Shown piece after piece: positions 1-12,835 of a stretch of 60,989 nt of DNA. A program made the translations under genes and the position numbers. Position 1 is the stretch's first letter. The number at the start of each line of letters is the position of its first letter. Under the pieces are notes generated by a model, which saw only the letters and a program-made list of their open reading frames with translations, was not told where the DNA came from and did not search any database. Source of the stretch: Gyrodactylus bullatarudis (Eukaryota; Platyhelminthes; Monogenea; Gyrodactylidea; Gyrodactylidae); contig SSNU01000207.1 of assembly GCA_012064415.1 (NCBI GenBank), positions 129,849-190,837 of the forward strand. The letters are read 5' to 3'.

Positions 1-1977
1 GCAGAATTTTGCGCTCTTTCTAATGATACCAACAAATAATTACTCAAATGCTAATTAAGCTAATTAGGGATAATTTTCCCATAGGAAATGTCGATTTTGT
101 TAATTTATGCTATAACTTTTTTATTTCTCGATAGAATTATAAAACTCAACCACATTTGAGATCAGTATCTTATTTTTTACAAACCCTGAAAAATTCCTAG
201 GTGTACCTAAAAAAACTTTTTCATCATCACCAGTGTTATATAATGAGTCAAAGCATAGAATTCTCTCATTTGTCTTTGTCAGAAAAAATACCTTTACCAA
301 GTGATTTGAAGAATTGAGAATCTATTATTTCGAGATGTTTTTTTTTCTAATTAGAAAATTACTGAGGCATTCTGAATCCTCTAATTCTTCAAATGAATAA
401 ATTGTTGAAATTCATTAACTGCATGTAGATAATTATAATTTATTCTGTTAAATCTTTTAATCATCTGCTACGTATACCAAAAATGTCCATCAAAAGTTTA
501 GGCCTAATTAGATTCAAGTTTTGAATTGAAACTTTTAATCAATTGATTTATTTTTTAATCAAGTTATGAGTTATTGAAATTGAAAAAAAATTCTGAAAAA
601 TGGCAATTTTTTAAATTACGAGAATGCTCCAAATTTCATTAAAGTTTAAGCTTAACTTAACGATTTTGAAGACTTATAGCAATTTTTCACCATCATTTCG
701 TCCGTAAAGGTTAAAAACTCACAATAATTACGAATTTCTGTGAGCTTCTCAAGGTGAATTAAAATTCTTCGTCTAATTTAAATCCAATTTAAATTTCGAA
801 ATCGATAATTTTTTGAACTAAAACTTTGAAAAGTGGAAAATTGGGGCATTCCAAAAATGGCCATCTATTTGTCAGATTGAATTTTTCTCAGAGAATTCAT
901 GGTATACTTGTACGATTAATTTAACACTATTCCTTATGATTATAATAATTATTGAGTAAAAAAGGCTAATATCTAGAACATTTGTCCCCTCTTGTTTTAC
1001 AGTAATTTTTCTGAATGACAAAGAGACTAAGGAAAAACGTACTAAGAGAAAACGAATCCCTTGCGTTGAGTTTCCATGTCATCGATAATAAAAAGACCAA
1101 CACGTTTCAAAGTAAACTTAGAGAGAAATAAGAGGGGGCAACTATTCTCTAATTTAACCGTAAAAAAAGTATGAACTTGTCCATACATATATTCGACACT
1201 ATAGCAGACTTAACCATTGAGCTGCTTTGATCTGGAATGTAAATTGTAAATCTGATCAGATAAAGAGTTGAGTTGTACTCATTAAAAATCTCTTCAACAT
1301 GCTGGTGTACATTTGCAGCAGTTCATACTTTGAATTAATCTTGTTCTACATAAGTAAAGTTTGATATTTTCTTTTTCAGGGAAAAAACACAATTCATTTA
1401 AAGTCTTATCAGATTGAAAAAAAATTCAATTTAAATAATTTCACAAATACAAAACTTCCTCCTCTTTTATAATTTCCGATTTCTCCTTTTTTATCTTATC
1501 ACGGTACGTAATCTTGATTAGTGAGTAAATACACAGATTGGTTAGTTAGAGGAAAAGAAACGACAAGAGATGTATCCGAATACTATTGTTTATTTTTTTT
1601 CATCTCTTTTATATTCAGTCAGAATTCTCTCAGGCAATATATGGATTCTTTCTCAATAATCGGTGTTATACTGCCTTTTTTTCAACCTCTTGGTGGACTC
1701 CTTGGATGCAATTATACGTAAAGAAAAGATGACTTTCATAAATTTCACGTCTAATTACACGGGTGGTGGGGGGTCACGAATTTTACGCTGATCACGAATC
1801 TGACTTTAAAATAGTGCTAGAGCACCCATGAGCTGAGATATTGGCCAAAACACAAATTTGCACAAAATTTCAGACTAATTTCATTTTTTTCCGGTAATGA
1901 ACCTTAATATGAAACAGAAGTCACTCTTTTGGATAGAAGACAAAATGAGGAATCTAACGGTTACCAAATTATAGGTA
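1..1977. other. intergenic, no gene seen
   Basis: AT-rich DNA with no coding stretch that looks like a protein family. Short low-complexity pieces around 590-850 resemble sequence that recurs in the foldback repeats near 6.4-7.0 kb and 55.3 kb. The longest open frames here have no recognisable domain and biased, membrane-like composition typical of AT-rich noise. Confidence 0.6.
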
Positions 1978-3119
1978 TACACTAAACTTCCAAGAAAATG
2001 TATTATCCGAAAAATAATCGATCGAAATATTTCTACCTGATTACTCATAAGTAGGGCGACCAGAAAAAGGCATACTTTATGATGAAAAAAGGCAATTTTT
2101 AATTCTGAAAAAGGCAAAAAAAGGCAATTTCATAAAATCGATTGTTTCTCACGAGAAGCATCTCAAGAAGATATCTGCTGAAAGGACTTAAAGGAGATCT
2201 CATTAAAAATCCAAAAAGTAGCTTTAACAACATAGTAAAGCAAAAAAAGGTATATTCATAAAATCGAATATCTCTCACAAGTAGTGATTTTAAAAAATTA
2301 ATCAATTCTTTAAGCCTTTCAAGTGAATAGAATGAGAATGAGATGTTGAGTTGGATAAGCCATTTTTATTGGCTGTTTACCGAGTCCCCCCTAAAATTAG
2401 ATTCAGACAATGAAAATTTAGCTAAGATCAAGATAAAAAATCTGCACAATCCTTGAAAAAAATGAAAAAGCAATCCTTTTTAAAAAAGGCAAGCCTCCTC
2501 GAAATAGGCAAAAAAGGCAAACTTATTTCTCTTATTAATAGGTTTAGAAAAAAAGGACTGAATTTTTAATATTTTCAAAGTATTTTAGACTCACTCTCAA
2601 AAAAGGCATTTTGGTCGCCCTACTCATAAGTACGACCATTAATTTTCAAAAATATTTTTAGAACCTCGTGTGTTCTGAAGCGCCAAATAAGGCTTGAACT
2701 TCACAATAAAAATTTGTATTTTGGTTAATATCACTATGCTCTTGCCTCTGAACCTTTTTCCATTAATCTAGCTCCATTAATAAGCGAAATATATTTTTTT
2801 CGTTCTACATCAATAAAAATAACTCCATCCGATGCAGAATGAAAGATGGAGTTATTTTTATTGATGTAGAACGAAAAAAATATATTTCGCTTATTAATGG
2901 AGCTAGATTAATGGAAAAAGGTTCAGAGGCAAGAGCATAGTGATATTAACCAAAATACAAATTTTTATTGTTAAGTTCAAGCCTTATTTGGCGCTTCAGA
3001 ACACACGATGTTCTAAAAATATTTTTGAAAATTAATGGTCGTACTCATTAGTAATCAGGTAGAAATATTTTGATCGATTATTTTTCGGATAATACATTTT
3101 CTAGGAAGTTTAGTGTACA
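1978..3119. repeat. long inverted repeat (foldback), split by a transposon
   Basis: The left arm (1978-2051 plus 2631-2829) is the reverse complement of the right arm (2845-3119) with very few differences, around a 15-nt spacer at 2830-2844. The left arm is interrupted by a hAT-type MITE at 2052-2622. Once that element and one copy of its target duplication are removed, the two arms match end to end. No protein-coding frame of note is present. This looks like a foldback element or an inverted duplication. Confidence 0.85.
2052..2622. mobile_element. non-autonomous hAT-type MITE
   Basis: The 571-bp element begins TAGGGCGACCA and ends with the exact reverse complement TGGTCGCCCTA. It is bounded by an 8-bp direct repeat CTCATAAG (2044-2051 and 2623-2630). 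An 8-bp target duplication and a TAGGG-type terminus are characteristic of the hAT superfamily. There is no transposase ORF inside; the interior is AT-rich with repeated aaaaaggca motifs. It sits inside the larger inverted repeat and is therefore younger. Confidence 0.88.
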
Positions 3120-3836
3120 ATTATTATTTTATAATTATTTTACAGGTCCTCTGATTGGTTTCAATTTCAGAATTATTTAATTTTGAATGGTTAGAATGGA
3201 TAGAATTGAAAATCCACTGAGACAAGCGATTCGTTTTCATGTCATTCAGATGAATTACTGCAAAACAAGAGCGGGAAAATGTTCTATAGATTTGCCGAAT
3301 TTTTCAGTAGTTTCATTCCTATTTTTTCTAGTGGGTATCAGAATTGAATTTTCAATATTTATTATTTCCAGTCCAATAAGATTGCCTTCAAGACTATCAT
3401 TATTTGCATTTGATAAAATAGAAAAGAATACACTCAAGAAATAAATTCGATTTCTCCGGTAGGTTAAGTAGAAAGATTCTCGAAAAATAAAATAGATAAA
3501 TGCTTTTCATCCATAATTATAGGCTATATTTCCAGATCTAGAATAAGCAATTCTGTCATCTTTTTCAAGAGAATCTTTTCTTTCGGGTAAATTTGGCTTT
3601 CATACTAAAACTAGGCCCCTATGTAAGAAAACCTTGATCGAATTCGTTTAACATGTTGAAAATGGGAAAAATTCGATTTCATATTCCTTTCAATAAATTA
3701 AGAAAAATTCATTATTTCTATAAAAATATACTCAAGTGAATATAGTTTATGTGACAGCTCACTTCCTGCGATAAGCAATGACATGTTTTAGTCCATTGCC
3801 AATTTAAACTGTCTACAAATATTAGTTAAAATGTGT
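3120..3836. other. intergenic, no gene seen
   Basis: AT-rich sequence. The open frame at 3187-3444 (+) has no domain, no clear codon bias and no splice context, so it is not called as a gene. Confidence 0.5.
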
Positions 3837-4047
3837 ACGATAATATTGTCGAACCTCATCAAGAATATTATTGTTAGATTCTAAACTCATGTGGAAGGTT
3901 AGAGAACAACAAGCGTAAATTTGAGTGATAAACGTTGTATTTCGCTGGGTCTCTTCAGACTCTACCCCGGTTAACATATAAATACTATTACAATGCTCCA
4001 TTTGGGACCTTCCATTGGCTCATTTTGGCTTCGCAACTTCTTTCAGA
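3837..4047 (+). repeat. dispersed promoter-like repeat, copy 1
   Basis: About 210 bp matching 44235-44443 in the same orientation with scattered differences; a shorter inverted piece lies at 57778-57822. Both long copies carry an ATTGG (inverted CCAAT) box. Copy 1 has a TATA-like ATATAAATA; copy 2 has a degenerate version. The sequence could be a mobile promoter or a piece of a retroelement end; no coding content. Confidence 0.65.
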
Positions 4048-4609
4048 AGGGTGGAGAGCTTGCTGTGAAATTCATCTCTTGATCTGCTAATTACTTTTGC
4101 CTTTTGAGAAAGTTGTCAATTTGTAACTGCCCACTGTACCTTTTTCGTTTTCTTTTGGTTGTTGAGCAGTTTTTCCTTTCTCTTTTATCACTAATTACAG
4201 GTTGACTGGTAATTTGATTATCAACTATTGTTGACTTCTCACTGGTTTCACATTTTGCCAATTCTGTAATTAGTTAAAATGTCTCAGCCATAGCTGAAGC
4301 AAAGTTTATTGATGATGAGTTTTCCTCTCTACGCAAACAAAAAAATATTGGATAGATATAAATTTCGATTAAACTTCAGAAAAGTCTCGAAAATAGCCAG
4401 AGCATACCTTACGATTCGTAAGTTACGAATCACTTGCGTTCAAAATTTGGCAAAATTATGGACGATACGAAAGTAGTCCAATATAGACTACTACACAAAA
4501 ATAAATGGGAATACACTCAACTTCTATTGGTAAACTTCTGATGAATAAATTTTATTGCTCAGACTTTTATTATTTTACCTGAATTTTTATGTAGTAAATA
4601 TTTGTCTGA

Positions 4610-5158
4610 TGGACATATATGTCCATTTTCCAGTTTTTTTGAACCTTCATAACTCTACCAGTTTGGTAGGTTTCTAGATCAATTAAAGTTTAACCCTTCA
4701 TGTCCCATTGTCCCTTCAGTGGAACACAACTCTTTCTTGATCAATAATTTTAACTAAAAGATACATAAAACACTTTGTTTATCCCTCATTAGAAAGGAAA
4801 TTTATCAAGCTACAAAATTATGTATAATTCATAAAGATAGCTTTTCACTGATGCACACCATAGTTATTTGAAGAAGGGTAATTTTTTGAAAATTTTGTCA
4901 AATATTCAAATCTTTGAAATGATAAGTCGGCTTACAAAATGGAATTCAGATTCGGAATCAGCGTAGTTATTTTGGTTAGGTAGCAAATTTTCTCATATGT
5001 GTGATGAAAAAAAATAATTTGGGACACGAAGGGTTAAATTGAAGCCCACAATGTGAACTTGCATCAGATATATTTTTGGCCAAATAACTTGGTATCTTCA
5101 TAGCTAAATTGTGGTTTTTATAAATATTGTGAAATAGTCTCGGCACCGAAAGGGTTAA
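4610..5158. mobile_element. TTAA-flanked MITE family A, 5'-truncated copy
   Basis: Same family as 47942-48165 and 56962-57191. Family termini are TTAACCCTTTCGGTGCC and its reverse complement, so the target is TTAA as for piggyBac elements. This copy lacks the left terminus, keeps the right one ending in TTAA at 5155-5158, and is interrupted by another element at 4690-5037. Confidence 0.8.
4690..5037. mobile_element. TTAA-flanked MITE family B, nested in family A
   Basis: Bounded by TTAA on both sides, with inverted termini CCCTTCATGTCCCA and TGGGACACGAAGGG (one mismatch). Removing it and one TTAA restores the continuous family A sequence seen at 47.9 kb, which proves the insertion and its target. 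No ORF. The terminus CCC plus TTAA target suggest mobilisation by a piggyBac-type transposase. Confidence 0.85.
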
Positions 5159-5456
5159 TTCACCAATAATTATTATAATCATTTGTTTGTTCTTGCAGTA
5201 AGCAAGTTCAAAATATATTTTAGCAGATCAGACATCCCGTTCGTTTGATAACAAATCCTTCGACTCACTCATTTAGTCATAATTATTTTTTTAGAAACTC
5301 CAGTATGTTATAAATAAGATAATGCTAATTGATCCGTCTCTTAGCTGGATGAACCAATCACGAAAGTCAATATTCTGCGATTAAATACACTTTTGAATAA
5401 ACTAGAAATACCGCACATTTGAACGATCTATCAAAAAATTTAATTAGATTAAATCT

Positions 5457-5691
5457 ATTTGTTATAGGGTGTTTTTTGGTGACCAGGGATAATTGCTCAA
5501 GTCTTTATTGGATGCGGAGAAGTCACACATCTTCCCTTAGGGATAAGACTCAGCGTGTATCTAATTTATAAGCTAGTAAAGAAACATTCCAAACATTTGT
5601 TATTGAGACTCCTCAGTATACCGTAGCCGAGAATCGAACCAGGGTCATAAAAAGACTTATCCCTCGTCACCAAAAACAACCTATAACAAAT
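5457..5691. mobile_element. short TIR element (MITE)
   Basis: A 235-bp unit whose first and last ~34 bp are inverted repeats: atttgttatagg then a GGTGACCAGGGATAA-like stretch, and its complement at the right end with few mismatches. There is no ORF. Near the right end is a tRNA-T-loop-like GGTTCGATT on the minus strand, but no tRNA fold was found around it. Confidence 0.7.
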
Positions 5692-6382
5692 AAATTAAGT
5701 ATCAAAAATACTTAGAAAAAATAAAAACAAAAAATAGATTATCTTTGCAAACCATTTATATTTTACAGTCCTCAAAGGGTTAATATTTCAATTGAGAATT
5801 GATAGAAACTAAAGATCCAATCTATCCTTTACTAACATTGAAAAAGGAAAATACTAACGAACTGACATGAGAGCAAATAAAAGAGAAAATTTTCCTTGTC
5901 AGATATAAATATGATGTTATAAAAGTCGGTATTCTTCTTTAAAAAAAATCGTTGTTTCCTTCTACGATATAGCAGCTCTATGATTTTAATCTATATTTTA
6001 AAACGTAATTTCAGGATTTTAGCAAAATTCTTGTATCAATGATATGAAATTTTAGGCGTTAAAAAATCTTCAAACTTAATTTCGGACTCAGTGAAAAGGG
6101 ATTTATAGAAAATTTTAGAAAGGTGTTAATTCATGAAGCTCGGGAAATAGGCAATTGGTCAAACTCATCTATCATTCTCTAATCTGATTGGATAAAACTG
6201 ATAGGCATGAGATCATGAAAATTCAGTTCGTCGGGCCACTGAAGAAGGCGTATGAAGACAATCACTGTCGAAACGTGAAAAGCTTGACAAAAGTTATACA
6301 AATAACCAGAATATGATATGAAAATGAATTATTTTTATGAAAAATATGGTAATTTTTCAAATTTCGATTTGGCGCCATAATT

Positions 6383-6998
6383 CCATTTAGAATCTACGAT
6401 TTTTTCATCAAATTAAAAAAAAATTTGAAATCCAACTCATATTTCTCACTTTTAACATTTGAAGAAAAAAATTATTCTTATAAAAAATATGGTCATTTTT
6501 CAAATTTGAATTCGGCGCCAAAATCCCATTTTTTCGAATTTTGAACTGAAAATATTTATTGATTTGAAAATTGGAGGGTGATCAAAAGAGTTTTTTCAAG
6601 ATCAGGATTAGTCAAAAAAATCAATTCAACTGAATCTGATCTGATGCATAACTTCATTAGCGTTTGGGAGCTGAAAACGTTTTTTTGATCATTTTCACTA
6701 CTTGAGAATCAATGAAATTTCGACAATTCAAAATCTCTAAAAAATAGGGAAATTGTCGGTAATTTGACGGTGCTAGTCAGCTTTCTTGTCTAATCATGAT
6801 CATGAAAACTTTCTTTTGATCAGCCTCCCACTTTCAATTCAATAAAAATTTTCAGTTCAAACTTCAAAAAAATGGGATTTTGGCGCCGAATTGAAATTTG
6901 AAACCTGACCATATTTTTCATAAGAATAATTTTTTTTCTTCAAATGTTTAAAGTGAGTTGGATTTCATAAAATTTGATGAAAAAATCGAAGATTCCCA
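6383..6998. repeat. imperfect long inverted repeat (foldback)
   Basis: The left arm, about 6383-6620, pairs with about 6780-6998, with mismatches and small gaps and an unpaired centre near 6620-6780. A landmark is the GGCGCC-containing segment present in both arms. The arm core is also repeated just upstream at about 6340-6385, and single-arm relatives occur near 36.95-37.33 kb and 55.24-55.46 kb, so this is a dispersed foldback family. Confidence 0.75.
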
Positions 6999-8894
6999 AC
7001 TTCATATCAACCAACTTAAGTTTTCAATTTAGCGTTATTTAGTAATCTTTATGGTTTTATGCATTTTTCATATTAACTGAGTCTCACGAGTTTCTTGGTT
7101 CAAATATCAAAAATATGAGTATTATTTATCTGATCAATGCATAAATTTCACACGATTTCTTCAGTTCTTGACAAAATAATTCACTCTCAAATGTTTGATG
7201 ATAAACGAAAAAGATTTTACGAAATGGCTACCGTTCTAGGACTGTTTAATAATACATTCTGATCATGTGATCATGTGCTTGTTCTGAGCTTACTAAGCTA
7301 ATCAAAAATTTTAGGTACTTGGTGTTCATAAAAACATGTTTGGATACTCGAATTTACATTTATGGAGAAATCATAAGATGAACATGTTAAAAATTGTTTA
7401 GACTGGAAAAAACATTCGGGTCACATGAAATGAAAGATGAAAAATTTTATTTTAAATAAAAAATTTTATATATACTAGCATATATCTAACATGATACAAG
7501 CACTTGATGACAACTTTTTGAAAAACTATTCTGATAGCCTGTAAAAATGAGAGAATTGAAATAATAATCAGCTGTTCTTTTATCCGTGAAAATGAATGTT
7601 ACTATGAATGTATAACTTTTTTTATTACACTAGCCATAGTTAGAATGGGATTATCGTTATTTGCCATTGTCATTGATTCAAGTAAACCTTCACAAAAGTT
7701 TGTTTTTCAATATCAACTAGGGTGATACAATTTTCCATGCCTTGATCAAAATTTGATGTTTTTAAACGCGAAAAGCACATTTTGAAAAATTCTGATACAT
7801 AAAAATCCCTAAAATCATCAACATTTACTTAATTTCCTAGGAATTTACTTCAACATGTAAAAAAGACTCATTTTTTACTATAATCTTTAATTTTATTCAA
7901 AATGTCGCAAAAACTATTGAAAAATCTTAATTTTGTCTTTTCTCGTAGTAAAATTCATTCACAAATACATTTGGCGCGTGTTCAAAAATTGTCATTTACA
8001 ATTAGGGTGCAGCTTTTAGACTCAAACCAATATCATCAAAAAATACTTTCGTCCATTAGAACAAATAAGAAGATTTTACTTTGTAAAAATGATTTTTTAG
8101 GTTTCAATATTATAGTTTTCTGATTTATATTTTTGGCACATTTACAAATAATTCTAACAGTCTTAGACTAAGACAGTCTTAGTAAGACTAGAGGAATTTT
8201 ACAATCTTGGCTTTTATATCTGAAGAATGTAATTTACATGAATGAATTATTCAAATATATTTTATATTATAATCCTCATTGAGGTATAATATTTCTCGAG
8301 TGCAATATCCTGCTCAATTCTGCTTGATATTGTTCTTCCATGTCGAACCTTGCAACGTATACAAGGTACAGAGAATTAAGTTCAAATCTAAGATTCACTC
8401 TAATATCGCATAATGAAGGTAATTAAATTCAAAAAGGAATTTATTAAGTAATAAAATTTGAATCTAATATTGTCAGTTGCAAGTTCTCGGCTTCTTGTTT
8501 TGATCTCTAGAAATAATTTGCATTATATAAAATATAAGTTGTAAATTTATCATTCAACCTACCCATTCTTTCCAATTGGGACTATTATTGTGGTAACTCT
8601 AGATTTTGACAAAAAAATAAAATTACCCAGGGATATTTGAGGAGGTCGAAGGGATATCTTCAATCCTAAAGTAAAATAAAATTCAAAATGATTTACCTTG
8701 TGGATTCATGATTTGGGGAGGATAAATTTTCTATTAAATCATTGGTCTCCTCTTCAGAATCACTAAAACTAAAGAAATTAAATTATTTTATAATTGATAA
8801 AAATATTCGAATTATACTAACTCTTTAAGAGCATCTGATAGATGCTTTTCGATACAGGGAATTGATTTTTCTTCTCTAGAAAATTATTTTATAA
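6999..8894. other. intergenic, no gene seen
   Basis: No supported gene. The frame at 7902-8123 has no domain. A short palindromic AGTCTTA/TAAGACT cluster lies near 8160-8190 and recalls the motif in the TIR element at 50.5-51.0 kb. Confidence 0.5.
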
Positions 8895-8897
8895 GCA

Positions 8898-9570
8898 TTA
8901 AACAAACTCATCAAAATTCTTCAGAATTTCATTGAAGGAACGCTCAATATTCAAATTTGGGGAAGACTCCTGTGTATTCAGAAGTACGAGCTTTCTGGCC
9001 TTCTGAGGGGACATTCGGGATTTTCTGCTCGTCAGAATAGCTCTAACTTGATTAAATGTTTGTTCACACAGAACTGACAAGACTTCTATCGATAAGACTC
9101 GACGAGCTACTCTTGATAAGAGAGGGAACCTATCTTGATTAGCTCGCCACCATTCAAGAACTCCTTTTGAATCTTCCATGGGAGTAATATTATCAATATG
9201 GGATAAAAATTCCTTTTTAATCCCACCACGAACAGAAAGGAACATAATGCCTGGAAATATGTTGGGGGCAATATGTCTTGAATCTTGTATCTCTTCGGGA
9301 AAAGGCATTCTAGATATGACTGTTACTGAGAATACGCATCGAGCAGGTCGATGTTGCGAGCCCCATTGTTAGGTCAAATAAGAAGTTTAATTTTGCATTC
9401 CCCTTCTTTAGATTTTTGTTTGAACAATTCATGGATGCATTCGATTTTTTCTCTTGATAGATTAGAGGATGGTGTAGTTTGAGATGATTCCAGAGACCAG
9501 TTGTTCCATAATTTGGTCTCGCTACTTGTTTCTCACAAAGTTTGCACTTTGCAAGGTCTTAAATTGAAAA
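8898..9570 (-). pseudogene. hAT transposase remnant (BED finger plus C-terminal dimerisation domain)
   Basis: Minus strand. The 136-residue open frame at 8898-9308 is the hAT C-terminal dimerisation region: LEWWRANQDRFPLLSRVARR, then a Cys-Glu-Gln segment, then LTSRKSRMSPQKARKLVLLN. About 9470-9565 encodes a BED zinc finger (KCKLCEKQV, then a WNHLKLHH segment). In a full element some 400-500 residues with the catalytic DDE core separate these two, so the gene is internally deleted and also shifted in frame with stops between. It is a dead copy that could supply no transposase. Confidence 0.85.
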
Positions 9571-10192
9571 ACTATCATTTACTTGTATCTATTTTACAGA
9601 AAACATCGGAGAATGAATCTCCAGACTGCATTTTAGATAATTATTTTATTCTTACGTTTTACACTTGGATGCAAATAAACAAATAATGTTTATCATACAG
9701 CATTTGTTTTGTTATTAGAAATATTGTATTGGATACTGGGTTTTTGCGGCAATTTAACTGAAATATTGGGTATTGCATTGGGTCTAAAAGCTGCACCCTA
9801 TTTACAATCGAGATTTTGTACTGTTTTATAACAAACTAATAAACGTATGGTCTTATAGGAAATTGAGGCTGTAAAAAGTCGGCCTACTCTAATGAACTCT
9901 TGTGATATTCAATATTAGAAAAATTGTTGTTAAATACAAAGACGGTGCTTTTTCATAGGTTTGTTATCTCGGGCATAATTATTGTTTTACATACACCAAG
10001 TTAATAAGGAGATAGGAATTTATGATTTTTAAAAAATTCTCAATTTTTTAATAAAAAATCGAATTTGATCAAGATTTTTTGGAATCTATTTGTACAGAAA
10101 TAGAAAATATCTGCTCAATTCTGATTGGACCTTGGATACTGAACATTCATTGGCTACTGATTTGAAGCAGAGAGGTATAAAATTAAACCTCC

Positions 10193-10645
10193 ATGAAATA
10201 TTTAAGGGTTAATTCCAAAATTAGCGGATATTTTTTTATTAATCCAAAATTAACGGAATTCACAGAAGCAAAGAAATTAGAAGTAACTAGGTGCATGCCA
10301 GATAAAAAGTTTACAGTTAAAAATGAGCCTGGTTCGGAAGTTCAAAAGATAGTTGACCTGAATTCAAACTTTGACTCATCCTGTACCTGCAGACATAATT
10401 TAATCAGAGGATTTCCATGTAGGCATTTCCTTGCTGTTTGTATTTTCTTAAAGTCTGATGGAGAGGAATTTGTGAATGGTCATTTTAAAAATGATTTCTT
10501 GAAAAGCATTTACTGCTCAGTAAATTTGGAATTATCCGATTTAGATGATTTTATGGATAAACCTCTATCTAATTGGCAAAGAGCACTGAAAAGAGGAAGA
10601 CCTAGAAAGAACCGAATAAAATCTTCAGCTGAGAAAATTGTGTAG
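10193..10645 (+). pseudogene. SWIM zinc-finger protein, MULE-type transposase C-terminus
   Basis: An open frame of 150 codons. The middle holds a SWIM finger, CTCRHNLIRGFPCRHF (CxCx(n)CxH), near residues 66-82, with flanking context like Mutator-like (MULE) transposases. A basic AT-hook-like RGRPRKNR lies near residue 138. The DDE core and upstream zinc finger are absent, so this is probably the 3' remnant of a MULE. No terminal repeats were identified. A captured host SWIM protein is the alternative. Confidence 0.65.
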
Positions 10646-10736
10646 AATCAATTTTTAATATACTTAATGTGTATCAACTTGTTTTCTTAAAAACCTACTG
10701 ATAATTCTTAATAGCTCATAAAAACCCGTTAATTTT

Positions 10737-11040
10737 GGAATTAACCCATTATCATGTGTGAAATTGACTGTATAATTCATAAAGATAGCTTTTCACTGAT
10801 GCCAACCAGAATCACTTTGAAAATGTAGTCAAAAATAAAAAAAAATTTTTGAAAGGCCTTAGGAAAAAATAAATAACTTTCTATCGTAAAACAAAAGCTG
10901 TTGATTTCAAATATACTATTGTCAGCTCAATATCTCTCATAGTTTAGAAGATAACTGATTTTAACCTATCATCATTTAAATGATAAGTTGGCTTTTAAAA
11001 CCGGGTGATTCTTAAAATCTGATTTTTTCTTCCCTAAAGT
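10737..11040. mobile_element. MITE family B relative (degenerate)
   Basis: Begins near TTAACCCATTATCATGTG and contains a 33-bp block (10767-10799) found almost unchanged inside the family B element at 4.8 kb. It also shares the later 'atgataagttggctt' block. The right terminus could not be fixed. Confidence 0.55.
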
Positions 11041-12559
11041 TCCAGAGAAATTTTCTGTATATTTTCTGCGTAATTATTATTAGTTTAATAGTTATCTATC
11101 TAGATGGGCTATTTATCAAACAGATAATGTAATTTTAAATTTCTAAAAAAGTGATGATGAATGCTTTAAAGAAAATTTTGAATCAATATAGTCGGTTGCG
11201 AAACTCATTGGCCACTCCAGTCCGAAAAAACTTGGGCGCTATAAATATCGTGAAATATTTCAAAATTTTACAAAAACATTCGTTGGTGCATTGAGATTTT
11301 CGTTTAACTCGTCATCATTTCTAATATCAAATCTTGAAGTAAATTGACGATTGAGCATACCAAATTGGAAATAGCTAGTAGTTGATAAATTCAGTTTGTT
11401 TTGAAACTTTTTCGATATTTTCTCGTTCTTTGAACAAATTGTATAATTTTTTTAAAATCAGTTATTCAGTTAACACCTTGTCATTTATATAGCAAATTTC
11501 TTTCTTCTTCTTTATTTCAAACTGAGGCATGTGACCCAAATTAAGGACAAAACATCTGATGTATCATCTTGTCGTTTATCTTGTATGAATTATGACTTTG
11601 ATCACACAGAAAAAAAACAATGCAAGTATAACCTGACTCCAAACTAAACTTTAGATAACAAGGGTAGTCTTGAAACGGGAAAATTTGTTGAGATAATCTC
11701 AAAAGTACAATTGCTGTAATTTTCATATGAAGTTTATTCCAGATGAATATCGATATTCCCCTTCTCAGACTCGAATAATAAACTAATACATTGACAAATT
11801 CTCTTTGAAATATGTTGGCGCCGAAATAAATAAATTTTTATTGCCCAACTAATGATAGATAGTAATAAAAACATATTCATAAGAGCTAATCTGCATTGCA
11901 AATAAATAACTTGAAGAGTTTCATCTAACGCAATAATGGCCTAGATGGAATTTGAAGACTCGAACCTGTCAAATTTATAAGAGTAAATTTTTAAGGCTAT
12001 AAAAATTGGTGAAATCTATTTAATTTAGTAGATATTGAGTTAGAAAATTTAATTTCTTGGTCATTAAAATTCGGTCATTTTTCGAATATATATATTATCG
12101 ATATACTTGTAAGTAGGTATATAAATTTTTTTTTAAAGTTTTTATACGAACATAACAAACCATGTGATGTACGTCCCAAAGGTTTTAAAATAAAATTTCT
12201 GATACGTTTCAAACATTAACGAGTTTCTTTTAAGATTTTATAACTACTCATATCCTCAAATTGACATTGTTGGATTAAGGGAAGATTAATTTGGTCAGTG
12301 GAAAGTGCTTTTCATCTTCAATATGAGATCCAGTATTTGGTATAGTGGCTATAGCCTAAACTGTTTAGGTCCGAGGTTTAGATATTTCAGATTCTAAATA
12401 AAGTAGAGATACGAATAAGTTCATCGAAATCCTATTTAATCAAACAAACTTACACTGCTTGAAGTAATGCTTGAAATAAGCTTCCTATAACCATCTAATG
12501 AAAATATGTAACAAGAACGGATGGAAATTTAGAAAAGTAATTTATTTAAATTATTATTT
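11041..12559. other. intergenic, no gene seen
   Basis: AT-rich with no supported coding region. A tRNA-like GGTTCGAGTC on the minus strand near 11955 lacks the rest of a tRNA. Confidence 0.5.
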
Positions 12560-12835
12560 TTAGCCTTCTGGTGATATGAAAAGTGTTCCAATGAACTTGG
12601 TTGAGGATTTCTATATGAGACTGACATATCTAATTAACGGATATTCAGCAGAAAATATATAAAATTTAGACGAAGCTGCACTATTTATTTATGTAGTAAA
12701 TAGGAAAATCCTTACAAAGAAGACATTGAATGCACATGGCTTCAAAGATTTAAAAGACAGAATAACTTTATTATTTTGTACTGATGCTCTAGGTCAGAAA
12801 GAACCCTTAATGTTTATTCATGGTGTTAAAAACGA
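12560..12835 (+). pseudogene. Tigger/pogo-type DDE_1 transposase fragment
   Basis: Reading from about 12562 gives a continuous transposase-like frame with one in-frame stop just before NLDEAALF. The order NLDEAALF, then KDRITLLFCTDALGQKEPL, matches the start of the DDE_1 catalytic domain of CENP-B/jerky/Tigger proteins, where the Asp of N-x-D-E-T is the first catalytic residue. Upstream DNA-binding and downstream catalytic parts are missing. A decayed fragment. Confidence 0.75.

Noticed and set aside
3187..3444. 85-codon frame
   Set aside because: No domain or signal, and composition like the surrounding non-coding DNA.
5620..5655. tRNA-like T-arm (GGTTCGATT on the minus strand)
   Set aside because: The T-stem pairs poorly and no acceptor, D or anticodon stems are found; it lies inside a TIR element.
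11945..11980. second tRNA-like GGTTCGAGTC on the minus strand
   Set aside because: The adjacent bases do not form a T-stem and no cloverleaf can be drawn.
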